Below, in pieces: positions 26,784-36,643 of a stretch of 64,000 bases of DNA. The stretch is from Mycobacterium sp. 050128 (lineage in GTDB: Bacteria; Actinomycetota; Actinomycetes; Mycobacteriales; Mycobacteriaceae): contig NZ_JAZGLW010000001.1 in the NCBI RefSeq assembly GCF_036409155.1, forward strand, positions 372,001 through 436,000, written 5' to 3'. Positions within the stretch are counted from its first letter, which is position 1; each line of letters begins with the position of its first letter. The notes beneath the pieces are model-generated. The model saw nothing but the letters and a program-made list of their open reading frames with translations. It did no database searches and was not told where the DNA came from. The position numbers and the translations under genes are program-made.

Positions 26784-26877
26784 GCGAGTCTCCTCTCGAC
26801 TACCAGATTCACGCTTTTGCGCACTCAACCATTGCAAACCCTTCCCCATGGGGCAGTCGGCAGGGCAGGCTATCGAC

Positions 26878-27591
26878 ATGGCCACGCGCAGCACGATCGG
26901 AAAGGCCTTCTGGAAAACAGGGGCCGTACTCGCCGCAACGCTCATCGTCGGTGCCTGCGGGGGGTCGACGCAGGCGCGCGCCATCACGTTGACGTTCATC
27001 CGAAACGCCCAGACCCAGGCCGACGCCGACGGCGTCATCAACACCGATCCGCCCGGCCCCGGTCTCACCGCCGAGGGCAAGGGCCAGGCCCAACAGCTGG
27101 CACACCAGAGCGGTCGCAACGACTTCGACGCCGTCTACGCCTCCGCGATGGCAGAGGCACAGCAGACCGCCGGGCCGCTGGCCGGTGAACTCGGTAAGCA
27201 GGTGGAGGTCCTGAGCGGCGTGCAGGCGCTCAACGCCGGCTGGTACAACGGCAAACCTCAATCGATGGCGGCGACGACGTACATGTTGGCGCCGGCGGAC
27301 TGGATCAACGGCGACGTCGCGGACAGCATCCCGGGCTCGGTGAGCGGCAAGCAGTTCAACGAGGAGTTCACCGCGGCGGTGAACAAGGTCTACAACAGCG
27401 GGCACAGCAAGCCGGTCGTGTTCTCCCAGGGCGCGGCGATCATGGCGTGGACGCTGATGAACGCCCGCGACGGCAAGAGCAGCCTGTTGAGCACCCATCC
27501 GCTGCCGAACATCGGCCGTGTGGTGGTCACCGGAAACCCGACGGACGGGTGGACGCTGGTCGAGTGGGACGGCATCCGCAGCTTCAGCTGA
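26878..27591 (+). CDS. lpqD: Lipoprotein LpqD, histidine-phosphatase fold lacking catalytic His
   Basis: A 237-residue lipoprotein (LpqD is 236 aa in M. tuberculosis from memory). I start at MATRSTIGKAFWK, which gives a standard signal with lipobox LIVGAC and lipid-modified Cys27. The body matches the phosphoglycerate-mutase-like fold: TFIRNAQTQADADG stands where RHGET is expected, PGLTAEGKGQAQQLA follows, and the second site reads FSQGAAIMAW where SHG is expected. Both catalytic histidines are therefore replaced (Asn43 and a later Gln). It is probably an envelope-anchored, non-catalytic protein. It runs directly into acrA1. Confidence 0.9.
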   Translation: MATRSTIGKAFWKTGAVLAATLIVGACGGSTQARAITLTFIRNAQTQADADGVINTDPPGPGLTAEGKGQAQQLAHQSGRNDFDAVYASAMAEAQQTAGPLAGELGKQVEVLSGVQALNAGWYNGKPQSMAATTYMLAPADWINGDVADSIPGSVSGKQFNEEFTAAVNKVYNSGHSKPVVFSQGAAIMAWTLMNARDGKSSLLSTHPLPNIGRVVVTGNPTDGWTLVEWDGIRSFS

Positions 27592-27610
27592 TCCCCGCTA
27601 CCATGACTGG

Positions 27611-29611
27611 ATGCGGTATGTCGTTACCGGCGGTACCGGGTTTATTGGTCGCCGCGTCGTAGCTCGCCTGTTGGACACTCGCCCCGACGCAGAAGTGTGG
27701 GTTTTGGTCCGGCGCCAGTCGCTGGAACGCTTCGAACGCCTCGCTGCGCCGTGGGGTGAACGCGCGAAACCGCTGGTCGGCGAACTGCCGGAGCTGACGC
27801 TGACCGATGAGCGGTTGGCCGAGCTGGGCCGGGTCGACCATCTGGTGCACTGCGCGGCGATCTACGACATCACGGCCGGCGAAGCCGAACAGCGCGCCGC
27901 CAACGTCGAGGGCACCCGCGCCGTCATCGAGCTGGCGCGACGCCTGGACGCGACGTTTCATCACGTGTCGTCGATCGCCGTGGCCGGAGACTTCGACGGC
28001 GAGTACACCGAAGACGACTTCGACGTCGGCCAGCAGCTGCCCACCCCGTACCACCAGACCAAGTTCGAAGCCGAACTGCTGGTCCGGTCGGAGCCCGGGC
28101 TGCGCTACCGCATCTACCGGCCCGCCGTCGTGGTCGGTGACTCACGCACCGGCGAGATGGACAAGATCGACGGCCCGTACTACTTCTTCGGAGTGCTGTC
28201 CAAACTGGCCATCTTGCCGTCGTTGACCCCGATCATGCTGCCCGACACCGGGCGCACCAACATCGTCCCAGTCGACTACGTCGTCGACGCACTCGTCGCG
28301 CTGATGCACGCCGACGGCTCCGACGGGCAGACCTTCCACCTCACCTCGCCGAAAACCATTGGGCTGCGCGGCATTTACCGCGGTGTCGCCAAGGCCGCCG
28401 GACTGCCACCGCTGCGCGGCTCGCTGCCCCGCTCGGTGGCGGCACCGGTGCTGAAGGCCAGCGGGCGCGTCAAACGGCTGCGCAACATGGCGGCCACCCA
28501 ACTCGGGATTCCCGCCGACGTGCTCGACCTCGTCGACCTGATCCCCACTTTCGTCAGCGACAAAACGCAAAATGCGTTGCACGGCACCGGGATTGAGGTG
28601 CCCGAGTTCGCCAGTTATGCGCCCAAGCTGTGGCGTTACTGGGCCGAGCATCTCGATCCCGACCGCGCCCGCCGCGACGCTGCGGACGGCCCGCTGCAGG
28701 GCCGGCACGTGATCATCACCGGCGCATCCAGCGGCATCGGCCGGGCGTCGGCGATCGCGGTCGCCGAACGGGGCGCCACGGTGTTCGCGCTGGCCCGCAA
28801 CGGCTCCGCGCTCGACGAGCTGGTCGCCGAGATCCGCGCGAACGGCGGTCAGGCCCATGCCTTCACCTGCGATGTCACCGATTCGGTGTCGGTGGAGCAC
28901 ACCGTCAAAGACATCCTGGGCCGCTTCGGCCACGTCGATTACCTGGTGAACAACGCGGGCCGTTCGATACGCCGTTCGGTGGTCAACGCATACGACCGGA
29001 TGCACGACTACGAGCGGGTGATGGCGGTCAACTACTTCGGCGCGGTCCGGATGGTGCTGGCGCTGCTACCGCATTGGCGCGAGCGCCGATTCGGTCACGT
29101 GGTCAACGTCTCCAGCGCGGGCGTGCTGGCCCGCAATCCCCAGTACAGCTCGTATCTGCCCACCAAGGCCGCGCTGGACGCGTTCTCCGACGTGGTCGCC
29201 GCGGAGACGTTGTCCGACCACATCACGTTCACCAATATCCATATGCCGCTGGTCAAGACGCCGATGATCGCGCCGTCGCAGCGACTCAACCCGGTGCCGC
29301 CGATCAGCCCCGAACGCGCCGCGGCGATGGTGGTGCGCGGACTCGTCGAGAAGCCGGCCCGCATCGACACTCCACTGGGCACCCTGGCCGAGGCCGGCAA
29401 TTACCTGTTGCCCAGGACCTCGCGGCGAATTCTGCACCAGGTCTATCTGGGCTACCCCGATTCTGCTGCGGCGCTGGGGGTGTCGCCGGTCACCAACGAC
29501 GTAAAGACCGTGCGCCGTCGGCCCAGGCGTCCGGTGCGTGCCGTGGGCCGCATCGGGGTCCCGCGACCCTTCCGCAAGGCGGTCCGGCTGGTGCCCGGGA
29601 TTCATTGGTGA
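27611..29611 (+). CDS. acrA1: Two-domain fatty acyl-CoA reductase
   Basis: A 666-residue fusion (Rv3391-like). The N-terminal domain is an extended-SDR reductase (RYVVTGGTGFIGRRVVARLL, TPYHQTKFEAE) of the fatty acyl-CoA reductase class. The C-terminal domain is a classical SDR with TGASSGIGRASAIA, NNAGRSIRRS and the catalytic YSSYLPTKAAL (Tyr-x3-Lys). The family reduces long-chain acyl-CoA to aldehyde and then to alcohol, which links it to the wax-ester or storage-lipid step of the nearby WS/DGAT gene. It starts 19 bases after lpqD and is likely co-transcribed. Confidence 0.9.
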   Translation: MRYVVTGGTGFIGRRVVARLLDTRPDAEVWVLVRRQSLERFERLAAPWGERAKPLVGELPELTLTDERLAELGRVDHLVHCAAIYDITAGEAEQRAANVEGTRAVIELARRLDATFHHVSSIAVAGDFDGEYTEDDFDVGQQLPTPYHQTKFEAELLVRSEPGLRYRIYRPAVVVGDSRTGEMDKIDGPYYFFGVLSKLAILPSLTPIMLPDTGRTNIVPVDYVVDALVALMHADGSDGQTFHLTSPKTIGLRGIYRGVAKAAGLPPLRGSLPRSVAAPVLKASGRVKRLRNMAATQLGIPADVLDLVDLIPTFVSDKTQNALHGTGIEVPEFASYAPKLWRYWAEHLDPDRARRDAADGPLQGRHVIITGASSGIGRASAIAVAERGATVFALARNGSALDELVAEIRANGGQAHAFTCDVTDSVSVEHTVKDILGRFGHVDYLVNNAGRSIRRSVVNAYDRMHDYERVMAVNYFGAVRMVLALLPHWRERRFGHVVNVSSAGVLARNPQYSSYLPTKAALDAFSDVVAAETLSDHITFTNIHMPLVKTPMIAPSQRLNPVPPISPERAAAMVVRGLVEKPARIDTPLGTLAEAGNYLLPRTSRRILHQVYLGYPDSAAALGVSPVTNDVKTVRRRPRRPVRAVGRIGVPRPFRKAVRLVPGIHW

Positions 29612-29666
29612 GGAAGGTAGGCCGGCATGCACCGCCGGCCCCTAACGCCTGCGTATCGTTGCCGCA

Positions 29667-30686
29667 GTGAACCCCGTTTTTGCCGATGTCGACACCGGCG
29701 TCGATGACGCGCTGGCCCTGATTTACCTGCTGGCCAGCCCGGACGCCGATCTGGTCGGCATCGCTTCGACCGGGGGAAATGTTGGCGTACAACAGGTTTG
29801 CGCCAACAACTTGGGCCTTCTGCAGCTGTGCCAGGCCATCGATGTCCCGGTGTCGAAGGGCGCCGACGAGACGCTGACCGGGCCGCTGCGCACCCCGTCG
29901 AGGGTTCACGGCCCGCGCGGCCTGGGGTATGCCGACCTGCCGCCGGGCAACGCTGCACTGACCGAGTACGACTCGGCGACCGCCTGGGTGCGCGCGGCAC
30001 ACGCGTTCCCCGGCGAGCTGATCGGCCTCGCGACCGGCCCGCTGACCAATCTGGCGCTGGCGCTGCGCGCCGAGCCGGCACTCCCAACCCTGTTGCGCCG
30101 GTTGGTCATCATGGGCGGCTCCTATGACCACATCGGCAACACCACCGCGGTGGCGGAATGGAACATCAGCGTGGATCCCGAGGCGGCCGCCGAGGTGTTC
30201 GCAGCCTGGTCCGACGAAAGCCTTGGGTTGCAGCGACTTCCGATCCTGTGTGGGCTGGATCTCACCCGAAGAGTCGCGATCACTCCGCAGATCCTGGCGA
30301 GGTTGGCGGCCGCCGCGGAGTCGACTTCCACGATCATGAGCGTGGACGACGAACGCGGCACCCGTTCGACGGCGTCCAACCCGGTGATCCGGCTGATCGA
30401 GGACGCGATGCGGTTCTACCTCGAGGGTTACCACGACAACGGACACGGATATCTGGCGCATCTGCACGACCCGTTGGCCGCGGCGGTCGCGCTGGACCCC
30501 GAACTCGTCGCGACCCGTCCGGGCCGGGTGGACGTCGAGCTCGCCGGCACCCTGACCCGCGGTATGACGGTGACCGACTGGCGCCGAGAACCAAATGCGC
30601 GCATCGGTGTTGGCGTCGATCCGACGGCATTCTTCGACCGGTTCATCGAACGCGTGGGGCCATTCGCGCGTCAGCTCACCTGGTAA
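29667..30686 (+). CDS. iunH: Inosine-uridine preferring nucleoside hydrolase
   Basis: A 339-residue nucleoside N-ribohydrolase (Rv3393-like) that cleaves nucleosides to base and ribose for purine/pyrimidine salvage. The N-terminal Ca-binding signature is ADVDTGVDDALAL (DxDxGxDD). Further family blocks are GLATGPLTNLALALR, IMGGSYDHIGNTTAVAEWNISVDPEAA and HDPLAAAVALDPEL with the active-site His-Asp. The GTG start places the Asp motif at residues 5-12, which is normal. It sits in the same strand order as acrA1; in M. tuberculosis cmaA1 lies between the two but is missing here. Confidence 0.93.
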   Translation: MNPVFADVDTGVDDALALIYLLASPDADLVGIASTGGNVGVQQVCANNLGLLQLCQAIDVPVSKGADETLTGPLRTPSRVHGPRGLGYADLPPGNAALTEYDSATAWVRAAHAFPGELIGLATGPLTNLALALRAEPALPTLLRRLVIMGGSYDHIGNTTAVAEWNISVDPEAAAEVFAAWSDESLGLQRLPILCGLDLTRRVAITPQILARLAAAAESTSTIMSVDDERGTRSTASNPVIRLIEDAMRFYLEGYHDNGHGYLAHLHDPLAAAVALDPELVATRPGRVDVELAGTLTRGMTVTDWRREPNARIGVGVDPTAFFDRFIERVGPFARQLTW

Positions 30687-30771
30687 GGGGGCCTGGGCCG
30701 CGCCTGGCGTTGACAGATCCCGCCAGCAAACGATGGAATAGTTGAATATCTGCGCGGGGTTGCGTTAGTCA

Positions 30772-30783
30772 GCAGGGAGGACC
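30772..30783 (+). promoter_or_regulatory. Strong ribosome-binding site and upstream TTGACA element for the KasB-like gene
   Basis: GCAGGGAGGACC lies just before the ATG. About 60 bases further upstream, TTGACA (30710-30715) with a TGGAAT about 18 bases on forms a plausible sigma-A type promoter, suggesting the gene has its own transcript. Confidence 0.5.
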
Positions 30784-30789
30784 TTCGCA

Positions 30790-32043
30790 ATGACAGAGCT
30801 GGTTACGGGGAAAGCGTTACCGAATGTAGTGGTCACCGGTATTGCCATGACGACAGCACTGGCTACCGACGCCGACAGCACCTGGAAGTTGTTGCTGGAC
30901 AGCCAAAGCGGCATCCGGACCCTAGAGGACTCGTTCATCGAGCACTATGAGCTACCGGTACGCATCGGCGGGCACCTACTGGAGGATTTCGACCACGGGC
31001 TGACGCGGGCCGAGCGGCACCGGATGGGCTGGCTGCAGAAGATGGCCGCCATTTTGAGCCGCCGCGTGTGGGAAAACGCCGGCACACCCGAGATCGACCC
31101 CAGTCGATTGCTGGTATCCGTCGGCACCGGCCTGGGTTCGGCCGAGCAAATCGTCTTCAGCTACGACGACCTGCGCGCCCGCGGCCGCCGGGCGGTCTCT
31201 CCGCTCGCGGTGGCGAAGTACATGCCCAACGGCCCCGCCGCTGCGATCGGGCTGGAACGACACGCCGGGGCCGGGGTGCTCACACCGGTTTCGGCCTGCG
31301 CATCCGGCTCGGAGGGCATCGCGCAGGCCTGGCGCAATATCGTCCTCGGTGAGGCCGACATCGCCATTTGCGGGGGCGTCGAGGTCAAGATCGAAGCGGT
31401 GGCGATCGCGGCGTTTGCCCAGATGCGCATCGTGTTGTCGACGAAGAACGACGACCCACCCCGGGCGTGCCGCCCGTTCGACCGGGACCGGACCGGCATC
31501 GTGTTCGGCGAGGCCGGCGCCCTGATGGTCATCGAGACCGAGGAGCACGCCAAGGCACGAGGCGCCAACATCCTGGCCCGGATCATGGGCGCCAGCATCA
31601 CCTCGGACGGCCACCACATGGTGGCGCCGGATCCCAACGGCGCACGCGCCGGACATGCGATGAGCAGGGCGATTCAGCTGGCGGGGCTGACGCCGGGCGA
31701 CATCGACCACGTCAATGCGCACGCCACCGGCACCTTGGTGGGCGACCTGGCCGAGGCCAAGGCCATCAACAACGCGCTGCGCGGCAACAAACCGGCCGTG
31801 TACGCGCCCAAGGCCGCACTGGGTCACTCGGTAGGGGCGGTCGGCGCGGTGGAGTCGATCCTGACCGTGCAGGCGCTGCGGGATCAGGTGATCCCGCCGA
31901 CCCTGAACCTGGAAAACCTGGACCCGGAGATCGACCTGGACGTGGTTACGGGCAACCCGCGGCCCGGCAATTACCGGTACGCGCTCAACAACTCGTTCGG
32001 ATTCGGCGGCCACAACGTCGCCGTGGCTTTCGGCCGGTACTGA
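30790..32043 (+). CDS. Beta-ketoacyl-ACP synthase, KasB-like paralogue
   Basis: A 417-residue FAS-II condensing enzyme. Its opening [20 protein letters not shown] and overall text resemble M. tuberculosis KasB more than KasA. The catalytic set is intact: Cys170 in VSACASG, His311 in NAHATGT, Lys341 and His346 in [11 protein letters not shown]. KasB extends meromycolate chains to full length. Here the gene stands alone between iunH and imuB rather than in the fabD-acpM-kasA-kasB operon, so it is a second copy or a relocated one. It has a good ribosome-binding site and a separate promoter-like element. Confidence 0.93.
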   Translation: MTELVTGKALPNVVVTGIAMTTALATDADSTWKLLLDSQSGIRTLEDSFIEHYELPVRIGGHLLEDFDHGLTRAERHRMGWLQKMAAILSRRVWENAGTPEIDPSRLLVSVGTGLGSAEQIVFSYDDLRARGRRAVSPLAVAKYMPNGPAAAIGLERHAGAGVLTPVSACASGSEGIAQAWRNIVLGEADIAICGGVEVKIEAVAIAAFAQMRIVLSTKNDDPPRACRPFDRDRTGIVFGEAGALMVIETEEHAKARGANILARIMGASITSDGHHMVAPDPNGARAGHAMSRAIQLAGLTPGDIDHVNAHATGTLVGDLAEAKAINNALRGNKPAVYAPKAALGHSVGAVGAVESILTVQALRDQVIPPTLNLENLDPEIDLDVVTGNPRPGNYRYALNNSFGFGGHNVAVAFGRY

Positions 32044-32049
32044 CATCCC

Positions 32050-33633
32050 TTACTCGTAGCTCCCCTCCAAATACCACCTCCTTTGCCGATAGCACAGCAA
32101 CAGCGCGCGTTCGCTTTCCAGCAGCACCTGGGCGCGCGCGGTGCGGCCCGGTGAACCAGTGGAGTTCGGGTCCGGATCCCACCACCGCTCGTCGACCGGC
32201 CACGGTCCGGCCCACCAGCGCAGTGGGTCGTCCTGGCCGCGGGCGACCAGGCGCGCCGGGTCGGCGGAGAACATCCCCCGGCTGGTCACCCGTATCGAAT
32301 TTCCTTGGGCATCAAGCAATTCCACCGGATCGTCGAGCAATACCGCCGGCGACGGGTTCGGCAGCTGGCCGGGCCACGGCAACCCCGGGTCGGCATCCGG
32401 CGCGGGCTCGTCACCCAGCGGAGTCAGCGTGATGCGTTCGGCCGGTCCGCGGCCTCCGGACAGCACCGGCACCCGCACCGCCTCCGGCCCGAGCAGGCCC
32501 TGCACCCGCACCAGGGCGCGGCGGGCACGCTGCCGGTCCTCTTCACCGAGGCCGCCCCATAACGGCAGCTGCAGCGCCTCGGCGGACACCACCTCCACCG
32601 CCTGCAGCCGCAGCAATGTCACCGGCGCCGTCGGGCCAGGATTGCGGGCCGTCCGGCTGCTCAACCACCCGTCCAGTTGCCAGCGCACCCGATCGGCGGT
32701 GGCGTCCTCGGTCAACGGCTCGGCGCACCGCCATACCCGGTTCAGTTCTTCGCCGTTGGCGGTGACGGCGTGAATGGACAGCCGGGTGCATCCCACCCCG
32801 GCGGACATCAGCATCTGGTGCAGCGTGCCGGCCAGCGAGCGTCCGGCGAACGCCGCGGCGTCGACCCGGTCGATCGGCGGATCGCAGTCCAGCACGGCCT
32901 CGAGTTCGGCCGGTGGCTCCCGCCCGGACGGGCCCCGCTCGGGCTCGCCGCGAGCGAACCGGTGGGCGTTGCGCCCGTCGGCGCCGAACCGGGAAGCCAC
33001 GTCGGTCGCCGACAGCGCGGCGAACTGGCCGATGGTACGAATCCCTAACCGCCACAACAGATCCGTGAGCTCCTCTCGCCCCGGACCGGACAGGCTCGGC
33101 TCGGTGGCCAACTGCCGGATCGACAGCGCCGACAGGAACTTCGCATCGCCGCCGGCCTGGACGACGCGACCCGCCCGGGCGGCGAAGACCGCGGTGGACA
33201 GCTGGTCGGCGATCCCGACCTGACACTCGGTCCCGGCCACTGAACTCACAGCCACCGCGTCGATCAGCCGTTCGGCGGCCTGGGCTTCGGACCCGAAATA
33301 GCGGGCCGCTCCGCGCACCGGCAACACCAGGAGACCGGGCCGCAGCACCTCGGCGCGAGGCACCAGGTCGTCGACCGCCGCAATCACCCCCTCGAAAAAG
33401 CGGGCGTCACGGTCGGCGTCGGCGGTGGCGACGTGCAGTTGCGGGCAACGGGCCGCGGCCTCGCGGCGTCGCAACCCTCGCCGCACGCCGGCCGCACGCG
33501 CAGCCGACGAGCAGGCGATCACCCGATTGGCCAAAGTGACCGCGATCGGGGTCGTCATGGATTTGCCCGCCGCTGCCGCCGCCGCGACCGCCGGCCAGTC
33601 CATGCACCAAATGGCCAGCACCCGGGAAGACAT
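32050..33633 (-). CDS. imuB: ImuB, catalytically inactive Y-family polymerase-like mutasome hub
   Basis: A 527-residue Y-family-like protein (Rv3394c-like). The fold is recognisable (VLAIWCMDWPAVAAAA, GIADQLSTAVFAARAG, the helix-hairpin-helix LLWRLGIRTIGQFAAL). The acidic metal ligands of active polymerases are missing: the palm segment reads LRPGLLVLPVRGAARYFG instead of an SxDE motif. The beta-clamp-binding motif QLPLWG is present at residues 355-360. ImuB therefore recruits DnaE2 and ImuA' to the clamp. It starts six bases after the imuA' stop and shares its SOS-controlled transcript. Confidence 0.94.
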   Translation of the reverse strand: MSSRVLAIWCMDWPAVAAAAAAGKSMTTPIAVTLANRVIACSSAARAAGVRRGLRRREAAARCPQLHVATADADRDARFFEGVIAAVDDLVPRAEVLRPGLLVLPVRGAARYFGSEAQAAERLIDAVAVSSVAGTECQVGIADQLSTAVFAARAGRVVQAGGDAKFLSALSIRQLATEPSLSGPGREELTDLLWRLGIRTIGQFAALSATDVASRFGADGRNAHRFARGEPERGPSGREPPAELEAVLDCDPPIDRVDAAAFAGRSLAGTLHQMLMSAGVGCTRLSIHAVTANGEELNRVWRCAEPLTEDATADRVRWQLDGWLSSRTARNPGPTAPVTLLRLQAVEVVSAEALQLPLWGGLGEEDRQRARRALVRVQGLLGPEAVRVPVLSGGRGPAERITLTPLGDEPAPDADPGLPWPGQLPNPSPAVLLDDPVELLDAQGNSIRVTSRGMFSADPARLVARGQDDPLRWWAGPWPVDERWWDPDPNSTGSPGRTARAQVLLESERALLLCYRQRRWYLEGSYE

Positions 33634-33639
33634 TCGACC

Positions 33640-34326
33640 TCACCCGGTTCGCGTTCGGCGACCGGCCACCCGTCTCCCCGCGCACACCCCGCTGACCTGC
33701 AGCCGCACTCCACTGATGCGTCCGAATCCGCAGACCGGGGCGTCGCGGTGACCCGCCGTGATCTCGTAGCCGCTGACCCGGGCCTTCAGCCGGGTCGGCG
33801 CCCCCTGCCAGTCGCCGTCGGTGACCAGCAGGGTGCAGCCCTTGAGGCGGGCACGGGCCACCACCGCCCGCGCCCGGGTCAGTGGCACCCGACGCCCACC
33901 CAGTCCGAGCACCACCAGATCCATGCCGTCGATGAGCACCGCGGCCACTTCAACCGGATCGGTCCCGGGATCCGGTATCACCGCGAGCCGGCTCAGATCC
34001 GCCCCCATCTCCACCGCGGCCAGCAGCCCGATATCCGGCTGACCGACGATGGCCGCGTTTCCCCCGGCCGCCGTCACCGCGGCGACCATGCTCAGCAGCA
34101 GCGACCGCGCTCCCGACAGCACAGCCACCGACCCCCGGGGTAGCTGGGCGGGTAGCGCCTCGGCCAGCCACTGCGGGACAGGCAGCCCGGACTCCGATTC
34201 GGGCAGCAGGCTATCGGGGTGGGCGGCGGGCCTTCCGGGCGATTTCCCGGACAGCACCGCCATCTGCCGACGTAGCGATTCGAGCCGTTCCGCACGATCC
34301 AGGTCGGAGGCGACAGCCGCCGTCAT
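33640..34326 (-). CDS. imuA': ImuA', SOS mutasome accessory protein
   Basis: A 228-residue ImuA' (Rv3395c-like), a RecA-like fold without a Walker A lysine motif. Visible features are the N-terminal coiled coil [56 protein letters not shown] and [27 protein letters not shown]. It partners ImuB and DnaE2 in damage-induced mutagenesis. I start at [13 protein letters not shown], 33 bases from the SOS box; the frame continues upstream through the operator into the divergent gene and cannot be coding there. Confidence 0.93.
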   Translation of the reverse strand: MTAAVASDLDRAERLESLRRQMAVLSGKSPGRPAAHPDSLLPESESGLPVPQWLAEALPAQLPRGSVAVLSGARSLLLSMVAAVTAAGGNAAIVGQPDIGLLAAVEMGADLSRLAVIPDPGTDPVEVAAVLIDGMDLVVLGLGGRRVPLTRARAVVARARLKGCTLLVTDGDWQGAPTRLKARVSGYEITAGHRDAPVCGFGRISGVRLQVSGVCAGRRVAGRRTRTG

Positions 34327-34358
34327 ATAGCCTCCTACCAGCAGTTCCTCGAATATTT

Positions 34359-34374
34359 TCGAATGTATGTTCGA
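34359..34374. promoter_or_regulatory. LexA (SOS) box shared by imuA' and a divergent gene
   Basis: TCGAATGTATGTTCGA matches the mycobacterial LexA consensus except for one base in the first half (T for C). It lies between the divergent starts of imuA' and the secreted protein gene, so LexA could control both. Confidence 0.9.
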
Positions 34375-34431
34375 TTGATTCGAGTAAACACCCACCCTCC
34401 GACAACCGTCAAGAAACGGGAGAGGCTGGTT

Positions 34432-35037
34432 ATGCGCTCGGTGCTGTTGTGGCTTCTGGTGCTTATTTGTGGCGCCATCGTGGTGCCCACGCCGGCTCGA
34501 AGCGACGGCGATAGCTGTCAACCGGCCGAGTTCTTCGTCGTCGACAATGGCGATCCCCTGTTCGAGCCGCGGGCCGACGTGACGATCGCCCTCAACGGCG
34601 TGACGGTCACCGGGTCAACGCCGCTCGACGGGGTGTACTGGTTCGCCGCGCAGCAGCGAATCACCCTGGAGCGTTCGCGTGAATTCCATCTGTGCGGCAC
34701 CGAGCCCGCCCTGCACACCGCCGCCGAGGCACTGCGCCGTCAGTTCGACCAGGAATCGGTGCTGTCCTTCGACTACCTGCCACCAACCGCGCCGCAGGAG
34801 AACGCGATCATCATCACCGTGCCGGATGTCGACGTCGGGCGCCTCACCACCGCGCTGGCGGCCGATCTCTCGGTCCGTGACCGGCTGCGCGGCGGATCCG
34901 TCACCGCGACCGACCACACCCTGATTCTGATCGCCGCAAACGGCGACCGCGACCTCGCCCGCCGGCTCGTCACTGCGGCCGGCGGTAACTGGCAAGCCGC
35001 CGATATTGCTTACGGCAGAAGCGAATTCGCGGAGTAA
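34432..35037 (+). CDS. Predicted secreted protein divergent from imuA' (Rv3395A-like)
   Basis: A 201-residue protein with an N-terminal signal ([23 protein letters not shown]) and GGGAGAGG in front of the ATG as ribosome-binding site. The exported part has two Cys residues (DSCQPAEF and HLCGTEP), suggesting a disulfide, then a [33 protein letters not shown] domain. No enzymatic motif is visible. Position and size suggest the protein encoded opposite imuA' in M. tuberculosis. Its promoter faces the shared SOS box, so DNA damage probably induces it. It ends directly against the guaA stop. Confidence 0.85.
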   Translation: MRSVLLWLLVLICGAIVVPTPARSDGDSCQPAEFFVVDNGDPLFEPRADVTIALNGVTVTGSTPLDGVYWFAAQQRITLERSREFHLCGTEPALHTAAEALRRQFDQESVLSFDYLPPTAPQENAIIITVPDVDVGRLTTALAADLSVRDRLRGGSVTATDHTLILIAANGDRDLARRLVTAAGGNWQAADIAYGRSEFAE

Positions 35038-36639
35038 CTACTCCCACTCGATGGTGCCGGGTGGCTTGCTGGTGATGTCCAGCACCACGCGGTTGACCTC
35101 GCGGACCTCATTGGTGATCCGGGTCGAGATGCGTTCCAGCACCTCGTAGGGCACCCGGGTCCAGTCCGCGGTCATGGCGTCCTCGCTGGAGACCGGCCGC
35201 AGCACGATCGGGTGCCCGTAGGTGCGGCCGTCGCCCTGCACGCCGACCGAGCGCACGTCGCCCAGCAGCACCACCGGGCACTGCCAAATCTGGTTGTCCA
35301 GGCCGGCGGCGGTCAGCTCCTCGCGCGCGATCGAGTCGGCACGCCGCAGCGTGTCCAGCCGCTGCGCGGTGACCTCACCGACGATCCGAATACCCAGCCC
35401 CGGACCCGGAAAGGGCTGGCGCCCAACGATTTCCTCCGGCAGACCCAGTTCCCGTCCGACCGCGCGCACCTCGTCCTTGAACAGCAACCGCAGCGGCTCG
35501 ACGAGTTTGAACTTCAGGTCGTCGGGCAGACCGCCAACGTTGTGGTGGCTCTTGATGTTCGCGGTTCCGCTGCCTCCGCCGGACTCCACCACGTCCGGAT
35601 ACAACGTGCCCTGCACCAGGAAGTCGACACCGGAACCGTCGTTGGCCACGATGTCTCGGACCGCGCCCTCGAAGGCCCGGATGAACTGGCGGCCGATGAT
35701 CTTGCGCTTGCCCTCGGGATTGGTCACGCCGCCCAGCGCCTCGAGGAAGGTGTCGGCCGCGTCGACGGTGACCAGGTTGGCACCGGTGGCGGCGACGAAA
35801 TCACGCTGCACCTGCGCGCGCTCACCGGCGCGCAACAGCCCATGGTCGACGAAGACACAGGTCAGCCGGTCGCCGATGGCCCGCTGCACCAGCGCCGCGG
35901 CCACCGCGGAATCCACCCCACCGGACAGCCCGCAGATCGCGTGGCCGTCACCGATCTGGGCACGCACCTGTTCGATCAGCGCATCGGCGATGTTGGCGGC
36001 CGTCCATTGCGCGCCGAGCCCGGCGAAGCCGTGCAGAAAGCGGCTGAGCACCTGCTGCCCGTGCGGGCTGTGCATCACCTCGGGGTGGTACTGAACGCCG
36101 GCCAGGCGTCGGGCCCGATTCTCGAAGCCGGCGACCGCGGCGCCCGGGCTACTGGCCACCACGTCGAACCCCTCGGGCGCGGCCGTGACCGCGTCACCGT
36201 GGCTCATCCAGACCGGCTGCACCGCTGGTAGTCCCGAATGTAATTCGCCACCAAGCACTTTCAGCTCGGTGCGACCGTATTCACTGGTGCCGGTATGGGC
36301 GACGGTACCGCCCAGCGCCTGCGCCATCGCCTGAAACCCGTAGCAGATGCCGAACACCGGCACGCCCAGGTCGAACACCGCCGGGTCCAGTTGCGGGGCG
36401 CCTTCGGCATACACACTGGCCGGCCCGCCGGAGAGCACCAGCGCCACCGGGTCCTTGGCTTTGATCTCCTCGATCGAGGCGGTGTGCGGGATGACCTCCG
36501 AAAAGACCCGCGCTTCCCGGACGCGACGGGCGATCAGCTGCGCATACTGCGCGCCGAAATCGACCACCAATACCGGTCGGGTCACGGGTCCGACTCCACC
36601 AAGATCGGGGTCGAGGTCAGCAGGTTCAGCCACGGCCAC
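35038..36639 (-). CDS. guaA: GMP synthase (glutamine-hydrolysing)
   Basis: A 533-residue two-domain enzyme that aminates XMP to GMP with glutamine and ATP. The glutaminase domain carries [13 protein letters not shown] (nucleophile Cys) and [11 protein letters not shown] (His/Glu of the triad). The ATP-pyrophosphatase P-loop is [12 protein letters not shown]. The C-terminal dimerisation domain ends [18 protein letters not shown], the standard GMP synthase terminus. It is four bases downstream of a TetR gene in the same direction, so some transcription may come from that divergent regulatory region. Confidence 0.97.
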   Translation of the reverse strand: MAVAEPADLDPDLGGVGPVTRPVLVVDFGAQYAQLIARRVREARVFSEVIPHTASIEEIKAKDPVALVLSGGPASVYAEGAPQLDPAVFDLGVPVFGICYGFQAMAQALGGTVAHTGTSEYGRTELKVLGGELHSGLPAVQPVWMSHGDAVTAAPEGFDVVASSPGAAVAGFENRARRLAGVQYHPEVMHSPHGQQVLSRFLHGFAGLGAQWTAANIADALIEQVRAQIGDGHAICGLSGGVDSAVAAALVQRAIGDRLTCVFVDHGLLRAGERAQVQRDFVAATGANLVTVDAADTFLEALGGVTNPEGKRKIIGRQFIRAFEGAVRDIVANDGSGVDFLVQGTLYPDVVESGGGSGTANIKSHHNVGGLPDDLKFKLVEPLRLLFKDEVRAVGRELGLPEEIVGRQPFPGPGLGIRIVGEVTAQRLDTLRRADSIAREELTAAGLDNQIWQCPVVLLGDVRSVGVQGDGRTYGHPIVLRPVSSEDAMTADWTRVPYEVLERISTRITNEVREVNRVVLDITSKPPGTIEWE

Positions 36640-36643
36640 GAGT

